64,000 bases of DNA, from positions 5,320,001 through 5,384,000 of the forward strand of contig JALJCS010000007.1 in NCBI GenBank assembly GCA_023055355.1, read 5' to 3'. Shown in pieces: positions 11,941 through 22,367 of the stretch. Made by a program: the position numbers and the translations under genes. Source of the DNA: Agelaius tricolor. Taxonomy: Eukaryota; Chordata; Aves; Passeriformes; Icteridae. Numbering within the stretch: position 1 is the stretch's first letter; each line of letters opens with the position of its first letter. A model generated the notes under the pieces. The model worked only from the letters and a program-made list of their open reading frames with translations. It had not been told where the DNA came from and did not search any database.

Positions 11941-13063
11941 GGCTCGGGAAGGGCACTGGGGTCCCTCCATGCAGGTGCAGCCCCCAGGGCAGCAGAGGCA
12001 GGAGCTGAGCCAGGGGGACACGGGACAATGACACCCTCACCTGGACCTCTGTGCAAGGACTAAAATGAGGGCTGGGCTGGCTTTAGCCAGGAGCAAAGTG
12101 CCAGGCACTGCTGCCAAGCACCAGAATGAGGTCACCTGGACACCAGCTAAATGTCTCCATGCTGCTGCTGTGTTTCTCAAGTTGCAGCACAACCTTTAAC
12201 AAAGGTATGCACACTGATTTGCAGACCAGGCTCATTGGACAAAATTCCAGTTAGAGATTCATGGGTGCAGGAGGCCTTACAGGTGGATTCCTGCCACGTG
12301 ATGGCTGCAGGAAAGACATCAGGCATGATTTTACCTCCTCCTGCCCAAACACAGGTTGGTTCATCAGCTGGCATCAGCCCCAGCCATGTCCCACACTGCC
12401 TGAAGATGAAACCTTTCATCTTCTCCACCATCTCATTTTTTCAGCATTATAGTATTAGCTACTCCAGTCCATTAAGAGCCTCTTTTTAGCCCATCTAAAT
12501 GTATTCTCATGTAAGGAAAAGCAGCATAATAACAAGGACATGTATAAGAGCCTGACATTTCTTTTCATGCTGGTACATACTGTTCACAAAGTCCCAGAAG
12601 AATATTAATGTCTGTCTTTACACAGGTGAAGGGGACTAATCATTTGAAAGGACTCCTCATCTTTGAGGGCTGTTTCATTATCCCTTCACAGAACACACTG
12701 AAATCCTTCATATGACACCCACATCAGTCTCCCCACTCCCAGCTGCACAACCACCGCTCTCAAGAATTGCCAAGGGAGGATCAAAGAAGAAAATTACACC
12801 CAAATTTTTAGATTATTTTTATCCTCAAGGAGTTAGCGGGGTGGAGAGGATAATAACCACTTTTCTCAGTGATTACATGGTGCTGGCAGTAAATTTTGCA
12901 ACGACCAAGAGCTACTGATCACTTCCAACACCCCTGCCAGGAACATGAATCCAGAAGAAATGTACATCAGCCCCCCAGCCCTGAGTGGTTCCACAGGCAG
13001 AGCCACCAGAAAGACAAAAAATCCCCTAAAACCACAGCAGCTGAAATGGAGCCACAGCTCACC
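11941..13063. other. Intergenic, nothing recognised
   Basis: Unique-looking sequence with no supported exon. Confidence 0.45.
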
Positions 13064-13070
13064 CTCTCAA

Positions 13071-13456
13071 TGTGACAGTGTTCACAGGGGTCCCAGGAAG
13101 AGGGAAGAGATGAGGATCTGACTCCATGTTTCAGAAGGCTGATTTATTATTTTATGATATATATTATATTAAAACTATGCTAAAAGAATAGAATAAAGGA
13201 TTTCATCAGAAGGCTGGCTAAGAATAGAAAAAGAAGGAATGAATAACAAAGGTTTGTGTCTCGGACAGAGAGCCCGAGCCAGCTGGGCTGTGATTGGCCA
13301 TTGATTAGAAACAACCACATGAGACCAACCACAGATGCACCTGTTGCATTCCACAGCAGCAGATAACCATTGTTTATATTTTGTTCCTGAGGCCTCTCAA
13401 CTTCTCAAGAAGAAAAAATCCTAAGGAAAGGATTTTTCATAAAAATGTCTGCGATA
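13071..13456. mobile_element. Solo LTR, family C (386 bp)
   Basis: Begins TGTGACAGTG and ends GTCTGCGATA; flanked on both sides by CTCTCAA (13064-13070 and 13457-13463). I recognise the body (AGAAGGCTGATTTATTATTT, the CGGACAGAGAGCCCGAGCC block, GATTGGCCATTGATTAG) as a repeat abundant in songbird genomes, from memory. Probably minus orientation, since TATAAAC and AATAAATCAG occur in that order on the minus strand. Confidence 0.8.
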
Positions 13457-13463
13457 CTCTCAA

Positions 13464-14040
13464 CACTGAGTCCACCATGAAGTTTTTACAGTAATTTCTT
13501 CCTCCATATCAAGCACAGATTTACCAGTTGGCAATTTTACAATAACCACAGATGTGATTATCATTGATAGTGAAGGTCTCTGGTGTGAATCATCCCAAAT
13601 GGGTTTGGCTCAAGCTGCAACTTTGACCTCAAATCTGAGACTAAATCTCTCAAATCTAAACACTGCTTCTTCAGTCTGGCTCTAGCAGCACTTCCACAGT
13701 GCTGATCCACAAGGCTCCATAAAACTGCCACATTGCTCTGGCAGCCTCTCAGTTTAAAATTCACCCATCTTTCTCCAGGGACAGCCACATCCCAGCAGGA
13801 GACAGATCCCTGCCAGGATAAGATGGGGATGGCTGTCTCCTTTTCCTAGGAGAAGCAGATGACATTAATTTTATTTCCATTTCTAATCCTGCATGTTACT
13901 TTCTCTGCAAGAAGGCCTCAAACCATGGTAGCCCCAAAGTGCTGGGCAGGCTGCAGGTGGGAAGTTGTCCTGCTTTGAAAAGGAAGTGAGTTATTGGGGA
14001 ATTTGGTGGTCAGAAGTGAAGCACAGTTCCTGCCTCAAGG
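13464..14040. other. Intergenic, nothing recognised
   Basis: No supported feature. Confidence 0.4.
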
Positions 14041-14138
14041 AGCTGAGCACATAACCCAAAAAGAGGCATTCATGAACTCCAGGGGTGCAAGCACATAACC
14101 CAAAAAGGGACATTCATGAGTTCCAGGGCTGCACTGCA
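14041..14138. repeat. Two-copy tandem repeat, about 50-bp unit
   Basis: Two successive copies of GCACATAACCCAAAAAG followed by GCATTCATGAACTCCAGGG or GACATTCATGAGTTCCAGGG. Confidence 0.8.
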
Positions 14139-14340
14139 CGCCCCAGGGATGATGGCAGTGCTGGAGTTCTGCAGAGACAGCAAACTCCTCCTCCCACCTC
14201 AACCCTTGTGCAGGTTCTGCTCTGAGCCTCTGGGTGAACACAGCGCTGACCATCTCAGGAAAGTCACCAGCATGCAGAACCCAAGCAGTAAAACACTAAT
14301 TACATTCCTCCAGAGAGAAGCTGCCAGTGCAAAGCCATTT

Positions 14341-14651
14341 GCTTTTTTTTTTTTGGTTTGGTATTTTGGGGGAGTTTTTTGGGATATTTTTGGGGGACTT
14401 TTTTGTTTGTTTGTTTGTTTTGGTGGGGGGTTTTTTTTGTGGTTTTTTTTTGGATTTTTTGTTTTGTTTTTTGGGTTTTATTTTGTTTTTGTTTGGTTGG
14501 GGTTTTTTTGGCTGAAGTTTCTTGCTTGGTTTTTTTTGTTTTGTTTTTCATTTTTGGGGTTTTTTTGGTTTTTTTCTTTGTTCTGGTTTTTTTTTGGCTT
14601 TTGTTTTGTCTTTGGCTGGTTGTTTTTTTTGGCTGAAGTTTCTTGCCTGGC
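14341..14651. repeat. T/G-only tract (strand-asymmetric low complexity)
   Basis: About 300 bp whose plus strand is almost only T and G, with one cytosine in the first 160 bp. A 20-bp block GGCTGAAGTTTCTTGC plus TGG occurs at 14510-14529 and 14631-14650, so part of the tract arose by a 121-bp duplication. Long frames across it are artefacts of the composition. Confidence 0.9.
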
Positions 14652-14774
14652 TTGTGGCAGGGGCAGTGATGGCCACAGCTTGTTTCTCCTGTTGTAGCTC
14701 AGGAAGGATTTGCTGATTGCACAACTCCCCCCCTTCCATGGCAGGGTGTGCAGGGACTGATACAGCTCCTCTAC

Positions 14775-14793
14775 AGACAGACAGACAGACAGA
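14775..14793. repeat. (ACAG)n microsatellite
   Basis: Four to five ACAG units. Confidence 0.85.
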
Positions 14794-15379
14794 ACGATGC
14801 TTGGAAACTCTACAGAGGGGCTCTGCTCACTTCCCAGAGGCTGAAACCCCAGCTCCAGGAAGACTTTCCCTTCCTGCCCTAGGTCCCTGTGTTCCCCTGA
14901 GCATTCATCTCCTCTGATGAATTTAAACCAGCATAATTTAGATATGATTTCCTCATGAATCAGTCATTTTATTGTAAGTGGATGAGCTGAGTTGGGAACA
15001 CCGTGCTCAGCCCAGCTGAATGCCAAGAGCCCATTGAACTCACAAAGCAAAGAGCCCTGGGGCGAGACCAGGCAGCCTCTGCCATCCCAGGAGAGGCTTT
15101 TCCTTTCCATGGGGTGTGCTTTACTCACCACACGTGATTTCCCTGGAAATCAGCACCCAGTGCTGCCTGGGCAGCAGGGCAGAGTCACCACAGGTCACTC
15201 TCAGTGCCAGGTGAGTCAGGGCTGGGTAACTCAGTGCCCATCACAGGGTGGGGCAGCCCTGCCTGCTCCAAGAGGAGCTAGCTTTGCTCTGTCAAGGCTA
15301 AAAATGAGCAGTTGGTGCTCACTAGGGCTGAATTCCCTTTGTTTGAGGTTTAGAAGGGCTGAGTCAGGCAGAGCAGAGG

Positions 15380-15673
15380 GGCTGTGTGTGTGTCATCATC
15401 TTAATGCAAAGCTCCCATACCTTCTCAGTGATTTCTCATGGGCAACTCCTCACAGCACTAACTCTTTCTTCCTCACAGCACAGCCAACAAACTCCAGCTC
15501 TCTCCTCACCCATATAACCCAGTCTTTTATAGCACTCATCCTCACTGGACACAGCTGTGGCCTGTTAAGGGCAGGCCTGTTCCTAATCTTTGGTGATTGG
15601 TACAGCTGCAGCTCCTCAGGGGGGAGATTACCTTCTGCACCCTCTTTATTTTCTGACATTCTATCCCCCCACA
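15380..15673 (-). mobile_element. Possible LTR fragment
   Basis: Minus strand starts TGTGGGGGGATAGAATGTC at 15673 and has GCTATAAAAGACTGGG about 130 bp on (plus 15524-15540). The composition and layout recall avian LTR U3 regions. No target duplication and no second copy in the window. Confidence 0.35.
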
Positions 15674-15911
15674 TGTGTGTGTGCTGCAGGTGGGCAGGAG
15701 CTCTCTCTGGGCAGGGCTGGCAGCTCAGTGCTGCAAACTGGGGGCTCCCCCAGCTCTGGAGCAAAGCCTGAGGGCAGTTGGGCTTCTCTGGCATCTGCTT
15801 CTGCAGATGTCCCCTATGGCTGAGAGCTGGCCAGGGTGGGATCTACTCCCAGTGACACCCCCTGGCCCCTTGCCCAGGGGCAGGAAAACACCACAGAATC
15901 ACTGAACAGCG

Positions 15912-16190
15912 TGAGGAGGAATAGTGAATTTGTCTTTACAAACAAGCTGTGGGTCTGCTAGCTCTGGAAGATAAAAGAAACAATGGGAAGGATTCCACTG
16001 ATTGATGAATGGGAAAAGATATTTTGTTTTTACAAATAAACTTTAGGTTTGCTGATAAACGAAATTAGACATTGAGAGATGAAAGAAACAATGGGGAAGA
16101 AAAACCCCTAAATTCCATAAGAATTAAAAATTCAAAAGGAGGGTTATACATTAGAGGGAAATCTCTGCTATCAGGCATTCTGGGCAGTGT
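15912..16190 (+). mobile_element. LTR family B fragment (U3), plus orientation
   Basis: Reverse complement of 7153-7446, including both internal units (TTTACAAACAAGCTGTGGG and TTTACAAATAAACTTTAGG). It stops at a short TG microsatellite where the family B similarity ends. Confidence 0.65.
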
Positions 16191-16195
16191 GTGTG

Positions 16196-16395
16196 TGTGT
16201 GTCAGGACTGTGGGGTGACAGCCACGAGATTCTGTGCATTTGAGGCTTGGCAGATTCAGTTTAGATGTAATGTAATATAGTGCAATAAAATATAGAATAA
16301 TATAGTATAAAAAGCTAATTAATTAGCCTTCTGATAAGATGGAGTCCTCCTCATCATTCCTCCTTCGTGGGGGTGAAAATATCCACTGTAGCTGT
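16196..16395 (+). mobile_element. Probable LTR 3' fragment of another family
   Basis: TGTCAGGACTGTGGGGTGAC, then AATATAGTATAAAAAGC, then GCCTTCTGATAAGATGGAG and CATCATTCCTCCTTCGTGGG, which I recall as an R/U5-like end in songbird elements. Abuts the family B fragment, suggesting nesting or a recombinant LTR. Confidence 0.4.
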
Positions 16396-18140
16396 GATTA
16401 ACTCACACATGGATTTATTTCCCTTCTGCTAGCTCCACAACGCTGCTGGGTTTCCCAGCAAACATAACAGAATCTGAGAGTGAAGAAAACCTCTTGCTTT
16501 TTGATTTAATCAATTTGTTTCCAGTGCCTTCCTGAATATACCCACTGCTTATTTACAGGAAATGAAAATGCAGCAGCAGCTTTTCCATGCCTGACACATC
16601 CAAACAGAGCTGCTACAACTGAGTGCTCTGAGTGTTCAGGGGTCTCTGCAGCTGCTAAGGTGAAACAGGAGGATTTCTCCCTTTTTATTTTTTGTTTTTG
16701 TTGTAGATTGTACCTGTGCTGAAACTTCCTCCTGGCTGCACCATGGAGAGGAGAGAAAGGACAGAGCTTGATTTGATAGAACTACTTTTGACCAAAAATC
16801 TTTGAAATCTTATTTAGGTGGCTTTACACTGAGCAGAGGGATCACTGGGACCTTTTGTTCTAATTTGCCATGGGTTGGGGTTTTTTTGTCACTTTGTGGT
16901 TTTGGAGATCTTTTTTTTTGTTTTTAATGAAGGTGGTAGCAACAGAGGGAAAAGACTTAATTCCAATTTTAAGGCTTAAATCCAATTTTAAGGCTTAAAT
17001 CCAATTTTATGATCTAATGGCCAAAGTCCCTGTGCCTCTGTACTAAAACAAGCAGGTAAAAGCTGCCCTTCCCCCTAAAGAAACTCCCATATATTCCAGG
17101 GAAGCTGAGAAGTACCAGCTGATTTATATTGCTCTTACTAGAAGTTGCATGACGAAGAACAGTTCTGCCTTGTTTACAAAACAGAATTTCCCAGTAAAGC
17201 ATTCCAGAAGTTCAGTACATGCAAATGTTAGAGACAGTGACTAAATACTACAATCATTATTTCCTTGAAGATAAGAAGCTTTCACTTTTAAATTGCTGGT
17301 TTATTTTCTGAATACTGTTGGCTTTAGAGGCAATGATGAGTTATTACTTCAGGTAAAACTAAATGCATGTAGATAATAATATGAATTCTTTCACAGGCCA
17401 GGAAACAGGGGAAAAAAATCAGAGTAATATTGCTTTTAATTTGATATAGCTGGTGTATCACATTCTGCCCTTCTTGAGCTTTGAAATATTAGAAAGCAAA
17501 TGAAGCACTGCTATGTGAAATATTGCAGTGATACAGGGGAAATGTCAATGGAGACATCCAAGACATCCAGAACTGCAAAAAACTAACCAGAATTTGTAGG
17601 GGATGCTGCCATCTTGACAAGATGCTGATGAGAAAATACAGTGACACAGCTCTGATTTTAAAGCACAAAACGCTGGTGGGTTGCAGCACAGCTGTAAAGG
17701 CAGTGGATCAAGCTGCAAGCCTGAAAACCTGCACAGATGGAATGCCAAAAATGGATGCTTTAATTGTGTTTTCACGTTGAATACTGTGTTTCATAACTGC
17801 CTCCCTCCTGTAGTCACTTCAGAAAGGATTAACAGCACAGCTACTTGTTTATACTCTGTTTTCTTTAACACAAGGCATGGAAAACTCTGAAGTGCCAACC
17901 TGTGCTGCTCCCTGGACATTTCACAGGACTGAGGTTGTCTCTTTCTCCCGTGGAGCTTGAGGAGGTGAGGGCCATGTGCAGTATGCAGAATAATTCCTTT
18001 CCCAAGTACAAATGAAGCTTAAGCCAAAGGGTGATATAACAGCAAGATACAACACATGGTGAGGACCTCTCTATTTTGTGTTAGAAAGAAGTTTGGGTCC
18101 ATGAATAGTTGGGGGCTTTTTTGTTTGGTGGGGGGTTTCT
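16396..18140. other. Intergenic; short local triplication
   Basis: No gene seen. A 19-bp unit (CTTAAATCCAATTTTAAGG) is repeated about three times at 16958-17008. Confidence 0.5.
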
Positions 18141-18143
18141 TAC

Positions 18144-18176
<33 letters not shown>

Positions 18177-18582
18177 ATATATATAAAATTATATGTATTT
18201 TATATGGTTATCTTTATATATATATTTATATATTTATTTACTTTATACATATATCCATATGTATCCATATTTTTCCATATATCCATATAAATATGCATAT
18301 TTATCTCTCTCTATATATGTATATTTATCTATATATTTTATGCATATTTATTTTATATATATTTGTGTATATATGTATATATTTCTATCTGTATGTATAT
18401 ATACATATATACATGTATTATATATATAATATATATACATGTATTATATATTATATAATATATATTATATATATTATATATAATATGTATATATACATGT
18501 ATATATATACATGTGTATAATATATATGTGTGTGTGTGTGTGTGCATATTTTATATATATATATACATATATATGTGTATGT
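18141..18582. repeat. AT/TG-rich microsatellite array
   Basis: About 440 bp of TATA, ATATAC, ATGT and TG units with almost no other bases between 18141 and 18582, including (TG)n at 18528-18544. Highly self-complementary. Confidence 0.95.
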
Positions 18583-21500
18583 ATGAGTAGGTCTGGCAGT
18601 CGAAAATCAGAATTCCCATGCCAGCTAAGACTATTAAATTCTGATTATCCCTATGGCAACATGCAGAAACACTAGATCCTGCCTGCAGGTGTAAATGTGA
18701 TAAATCTCAGACAGGTGAGGAACTGTACAAAGATTTCCATGGGGATCTGGAGCCTGGCTGTTGACAGAAGCAGGGGAGGCTCTGTGGTTGAGTTCAATTT
18801 GCTTCTCCCTGTATTTGCTTCATGCTGATTCTCTGGAGTTACTGCCTCCACCCAGCTATAAAGAGTTGTTTGAACTCAATGTTGAATTAAGCAACCAACA
18901 GCACCCAACTCCCATTCCCAATGCCCTGACTCTAATAAATTTTCCAGAAGCTGTTCACAGCCAGGGCTAGTTAGGAAATGACGGGCAGCCACTCCCCTGG
19001 ATGTTCAGGTCATGCCCATGGGCACATCTACCTGTGCAAACACACCCATTACCTTTATTAAGAGAAAGGGGGAGGAGAAATAGAATATTGAAAGAACTGT
19101 TGTGTGCAGTAGTTGGGGATAAACCTGTGCAAATACATTTTAAATCAATATTTAATTCTCTTTCCAGCCTCTGCATCCACAGCTACTGACAAATCACAAT
19201 GTGCTTTCCCTCACCACACTCCAAGTCACCCTGGTCTGCTTTCACACCAGGACTGATGGCAGCAGGGACAGGCAGCAAGAGTTAAACCCACAGGGTGTTT
19301 CCTCCTCAGATCAAAGCACTCCACACAAAATAGTTCAGCAAAGAAAGCTGAGGCAGATTTTGGAGTGCACTGAAATCGGCAGCAACTTTTTATTAGCCTG
19401 GAGATAAAGCAATACTGCATTGTATTGGGGTTTTTCTTTTTAAAGAAGGGAACATCTTTGTTTACAGTCATTTTTGTTTATAGAACAAGCTTGTTTTCAA
19501 AGTTTTCTTAAAAATGCAAGGACTGTTCCAAAGCATAGTTCTGGACTGCATTTGATTAGGGCTCCTTCCTGCTTTGACAGATAAAAGGTCACTCTGCTCA
19601 ACTGTGTGCTGCTGAAGGGGGTTTGGTGAAATCCCAGCAACAGGAGTGGGAAGGAGCTGTTTTGGTTTGAAATACTGAGGAAAAGAAACACCTTTTCCCC
19701 TACCTGCATTTTTAAAAGCTCCTTGGATTGTCAGTGCTGCGGAGAGAGGCAAAGGAGTTGCTCAATCACCACAAAAAGCTCCAGTGCAGCATGGGGTGAA
19801 CTTCTGTGGCCTACAAATATTCTTGGAATGGTTTGAGGGTTTCCAGTCCTGCTATAAAACTACACCCTCATTGACCTATTCCCTTTTGCCAGGCACACAG
19901 ACAGGCCTTGGTTCAAGTTCAGAAAATAAACACAAGCAAGTGACTTCAGGTTTAACCACTAGAAATAAATAGTTCAAATTCCAGGGAAAGGACTGTTGTC
20001 TTCCTCTCTGCAGCAGTGATATCCACTCCCTTTTAATGATTTGTGTTTTCCAGTTAGACAAGGCAGATTGGAAAGCATCTAAAAGAAGGATTTAGACTTT
20101 TCTTTCTCTGATCACTTTGCACAGAGCCCTTCAAAGCAATGTCCAGGCACATGTGGTCTCACAACTGAAGCTCAGGAGCTGCCGTGTGCAGAAAAGGAAA
20201 CATGAAATGGAATAGGAAAGGAGAACTTGTAGGAAGAAGAACAAAAAGGCTTGAGCCATCTGCCAGATATCACATCTCATGTCACTCCCACACACCACAA
20301 TCTGTCATGAGTTCAAGTGTTGGAAGAAAATTTGGGTTTCTTCCAGGAGAGCAGCAGGGTGAGGATCACAGGAGTGCCTGCAGCCAGTGGAGATCACTGT
20401 CAAGGTCTATCCTGTGCTGGGGAAAAATATCCCTCACAGGAATAGGAACTGCTATCTGATCCTTCAGAAGTTTAATACTGACATACAGGATCTGAAACCA
20501 ACCACTGAAGGCAGTTACCTGTGTCCTCCTCCGATTTTCCTCCAGTGAGAAAATGGATTGGAAGTGAACCAATACACGCTCCTGCTGCAGATTCAAATTT
20601 GTGAAGAAATGTTGGAGTTTGCACGGTGTCTGCAAGCTTCATCGTGGGATCATTTCTTTTTCACAGCTAGCAAAAGATCTAGTCAGAACCTTTTCCTCCT
20701 GTCCTGTCTGGTTCACAGGCAGTGTGAATACAACCCCGTTTCTGGTGGTATTTTACAGAATCTGCACACCAGCAAACTCTGCTTCCCCAACTGCTTTCCC
20801 TAGAGCCTCTCTTCAATTAAATAAACACAAGAACCACCAAGTTTTAAAAGCCAAGCCACCACTCCTACCCAGTATCAAAGCACTTCAGATGGCAACTTCT
20901 CACCCCTTCCTGAGACCAAAGAAAAAATCCTCATCACCAAAAATCCTCATCCTCATCCTGCACCACTGCACTGGCTGTACAGCCCAGAAGGTTTTCACCT
21001 CACACCTTCCCTCAGAAGATTGAAATCACAGGGTTTTCATCCCAGCATGGCATCTAGGTGAACTACCAAGAAATTTGCCTACCTGTTGCTCTATTATAGA
21101 CATTCAGCATCTTCCATGGAGAAAGGGAGAAGCTGTCAGCAAACCAAGCAGCTGGGCCCCACATCTGCATTTGAAGGCAGAAATTCTACATGTCCAGACA
21201 CTCCAGAGAGAACCACTCACAGTGCACAGGTTAATTCTGAGTACTTTTAATGGACTGTACAGATTTCCACAGCTGGTTTTGTGAAGGACATGATATTCCA
21301 CATGAACATGACACCATCTGGCAGATGAACACATCTTCTGCCCCCCTGATGAAGCAACAAGTGGTCCCGTAAGGCTCTCACTGATAACTTCTCAAGAAGA
21401 TGTATCTCTTGGATAATTAAAATGGAAAAGTTCTCAATGAAAAAAGCAGGATACACTCCAAATTTTGCTCCCAGGCCTCTGGAATGATTTTCACAGACAC

Positions 21501-22185
21501 CAGTATGATCATATTGCAATGGAAGGAGCTTCCAATAACACAATGTTGACTGACACCTTTTACTTTGCAGCATACAAAATTAACTTTTGCACTTCTTCCT
21601 ACAGAGATATTCTACAAGTAGGAAGTAATGGATTAGAAGCTAGGCAAAATCCCAACCATATGAACCAAAGTTAAAGGATAAAAACAGAGAAGGCAAAATC
21701 TCTGCTAAAACCTCTCATACCCAGCAAGAATTTTTTTCTACACTCCCTTTCCTGTACCCAGGCACACTAAGTTAGTTACATTAACAGACTTTTAAAAAAA
21801 GTTTAAAAAAAACCCCCAAAACAACTCAAACCAAAAGTAATAAAGTTGCATCCACTTTAATCAGCATGTTTCCACCTGAAAAAACAGCCTGAACACAGTA
21901 GGCAAAAAGAACATCCTGTTTCAAGGAAAAGACCATCTCCAAGATTCATATAACATGCATCAGAGATTCACAGGACTGAGCCACTAACACTGTATTCTGC
22001 TAGAAAGTTTAGGCATGTTGTAAATGCATTACTTGCTGCAAACAGGATATTGCCATTTCAGCCTGCCTGAAAACCTGAATAAAATTTTAAACCAGTCCTT
22101 TTGCATAATTCATTTTTCATATAAAAACAGTCCACAGTTGGATCACTTCCTTTCCTCAAGGCAAAGGTCACAAAGCTCACAGCAG
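18583..22185. other. Intergenic plus WDR4 3' UTR
   Basis: The last few hundred bases before 22186 should be WDR4 3' UTR on the minus strand. I do not recognise PDE9A, the expected neighbour on this side, in the rest. Confidence 0.5.
21856..21861 (-). terminator. WDR4: Candidate WDR4 polyadenylation hexamer ATTAAA
   Basis: On the minus strand, the first common hexamer I find after the WDR4 stop is ATTAAA about 325 nt downstream; I saw no AATAAA in the first 2 kb. Another ATTAAA lies near 21.24 kb, so the true 3' end is uncertain. Confidence 0.3.
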
Positions 22186-22367
22186 TCATAGTGATGGCTC
22201 TTCAGTCTTCATCTTTTTTTTTGCCTGTCCACTGGAACTATCCTGCAGATCCTGCTTTTTCTTCTTCTGCTGCTGTAACTTTTTCTCCTTCCTCTGCAGG
22301 TACTCATCCATGTTATCAAAGGAGGCCTTGTACAGGTGGCTGTAGCAGCTCCCTGCACCAACAAAAC
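22186..22367 (-). CDS. WDR4: WDR4 coding exon 11 (terminal)
   Basis: 182 nt including stop. Acceptor ACTCCAG. Encodes [19 protein letters not shown] followed by a glutamine/lysine-rich basic tail, as in human WDR4, then a stop at 22188-22186. Confidence 0.95.

Noticed and set aside
14116..14697. 193-codon frame with a hydrophobic Phe/Leu/Trp-rich stretch like a membrane protein
   Set aside because: The hydrophobic part is simply the T/G-only tract translated.
14992..15771. 259-codon plus-strand frame
   Set aside because: No recognisable domain, biased composition, and it runs into a probable LTR fragment at 15380-15673.
18056..18520. 154-codon Ile/Tyr-rich frame
   Set aside because: Translation of the AT/TG microsatellite.
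1..22185. PDE9A 3' exons expected beside WDR4
   Set aside because: I looked for the conserved catalytic-domain C-terminus on the plus strand and did not see it; the gene may be farther away or rearranged.
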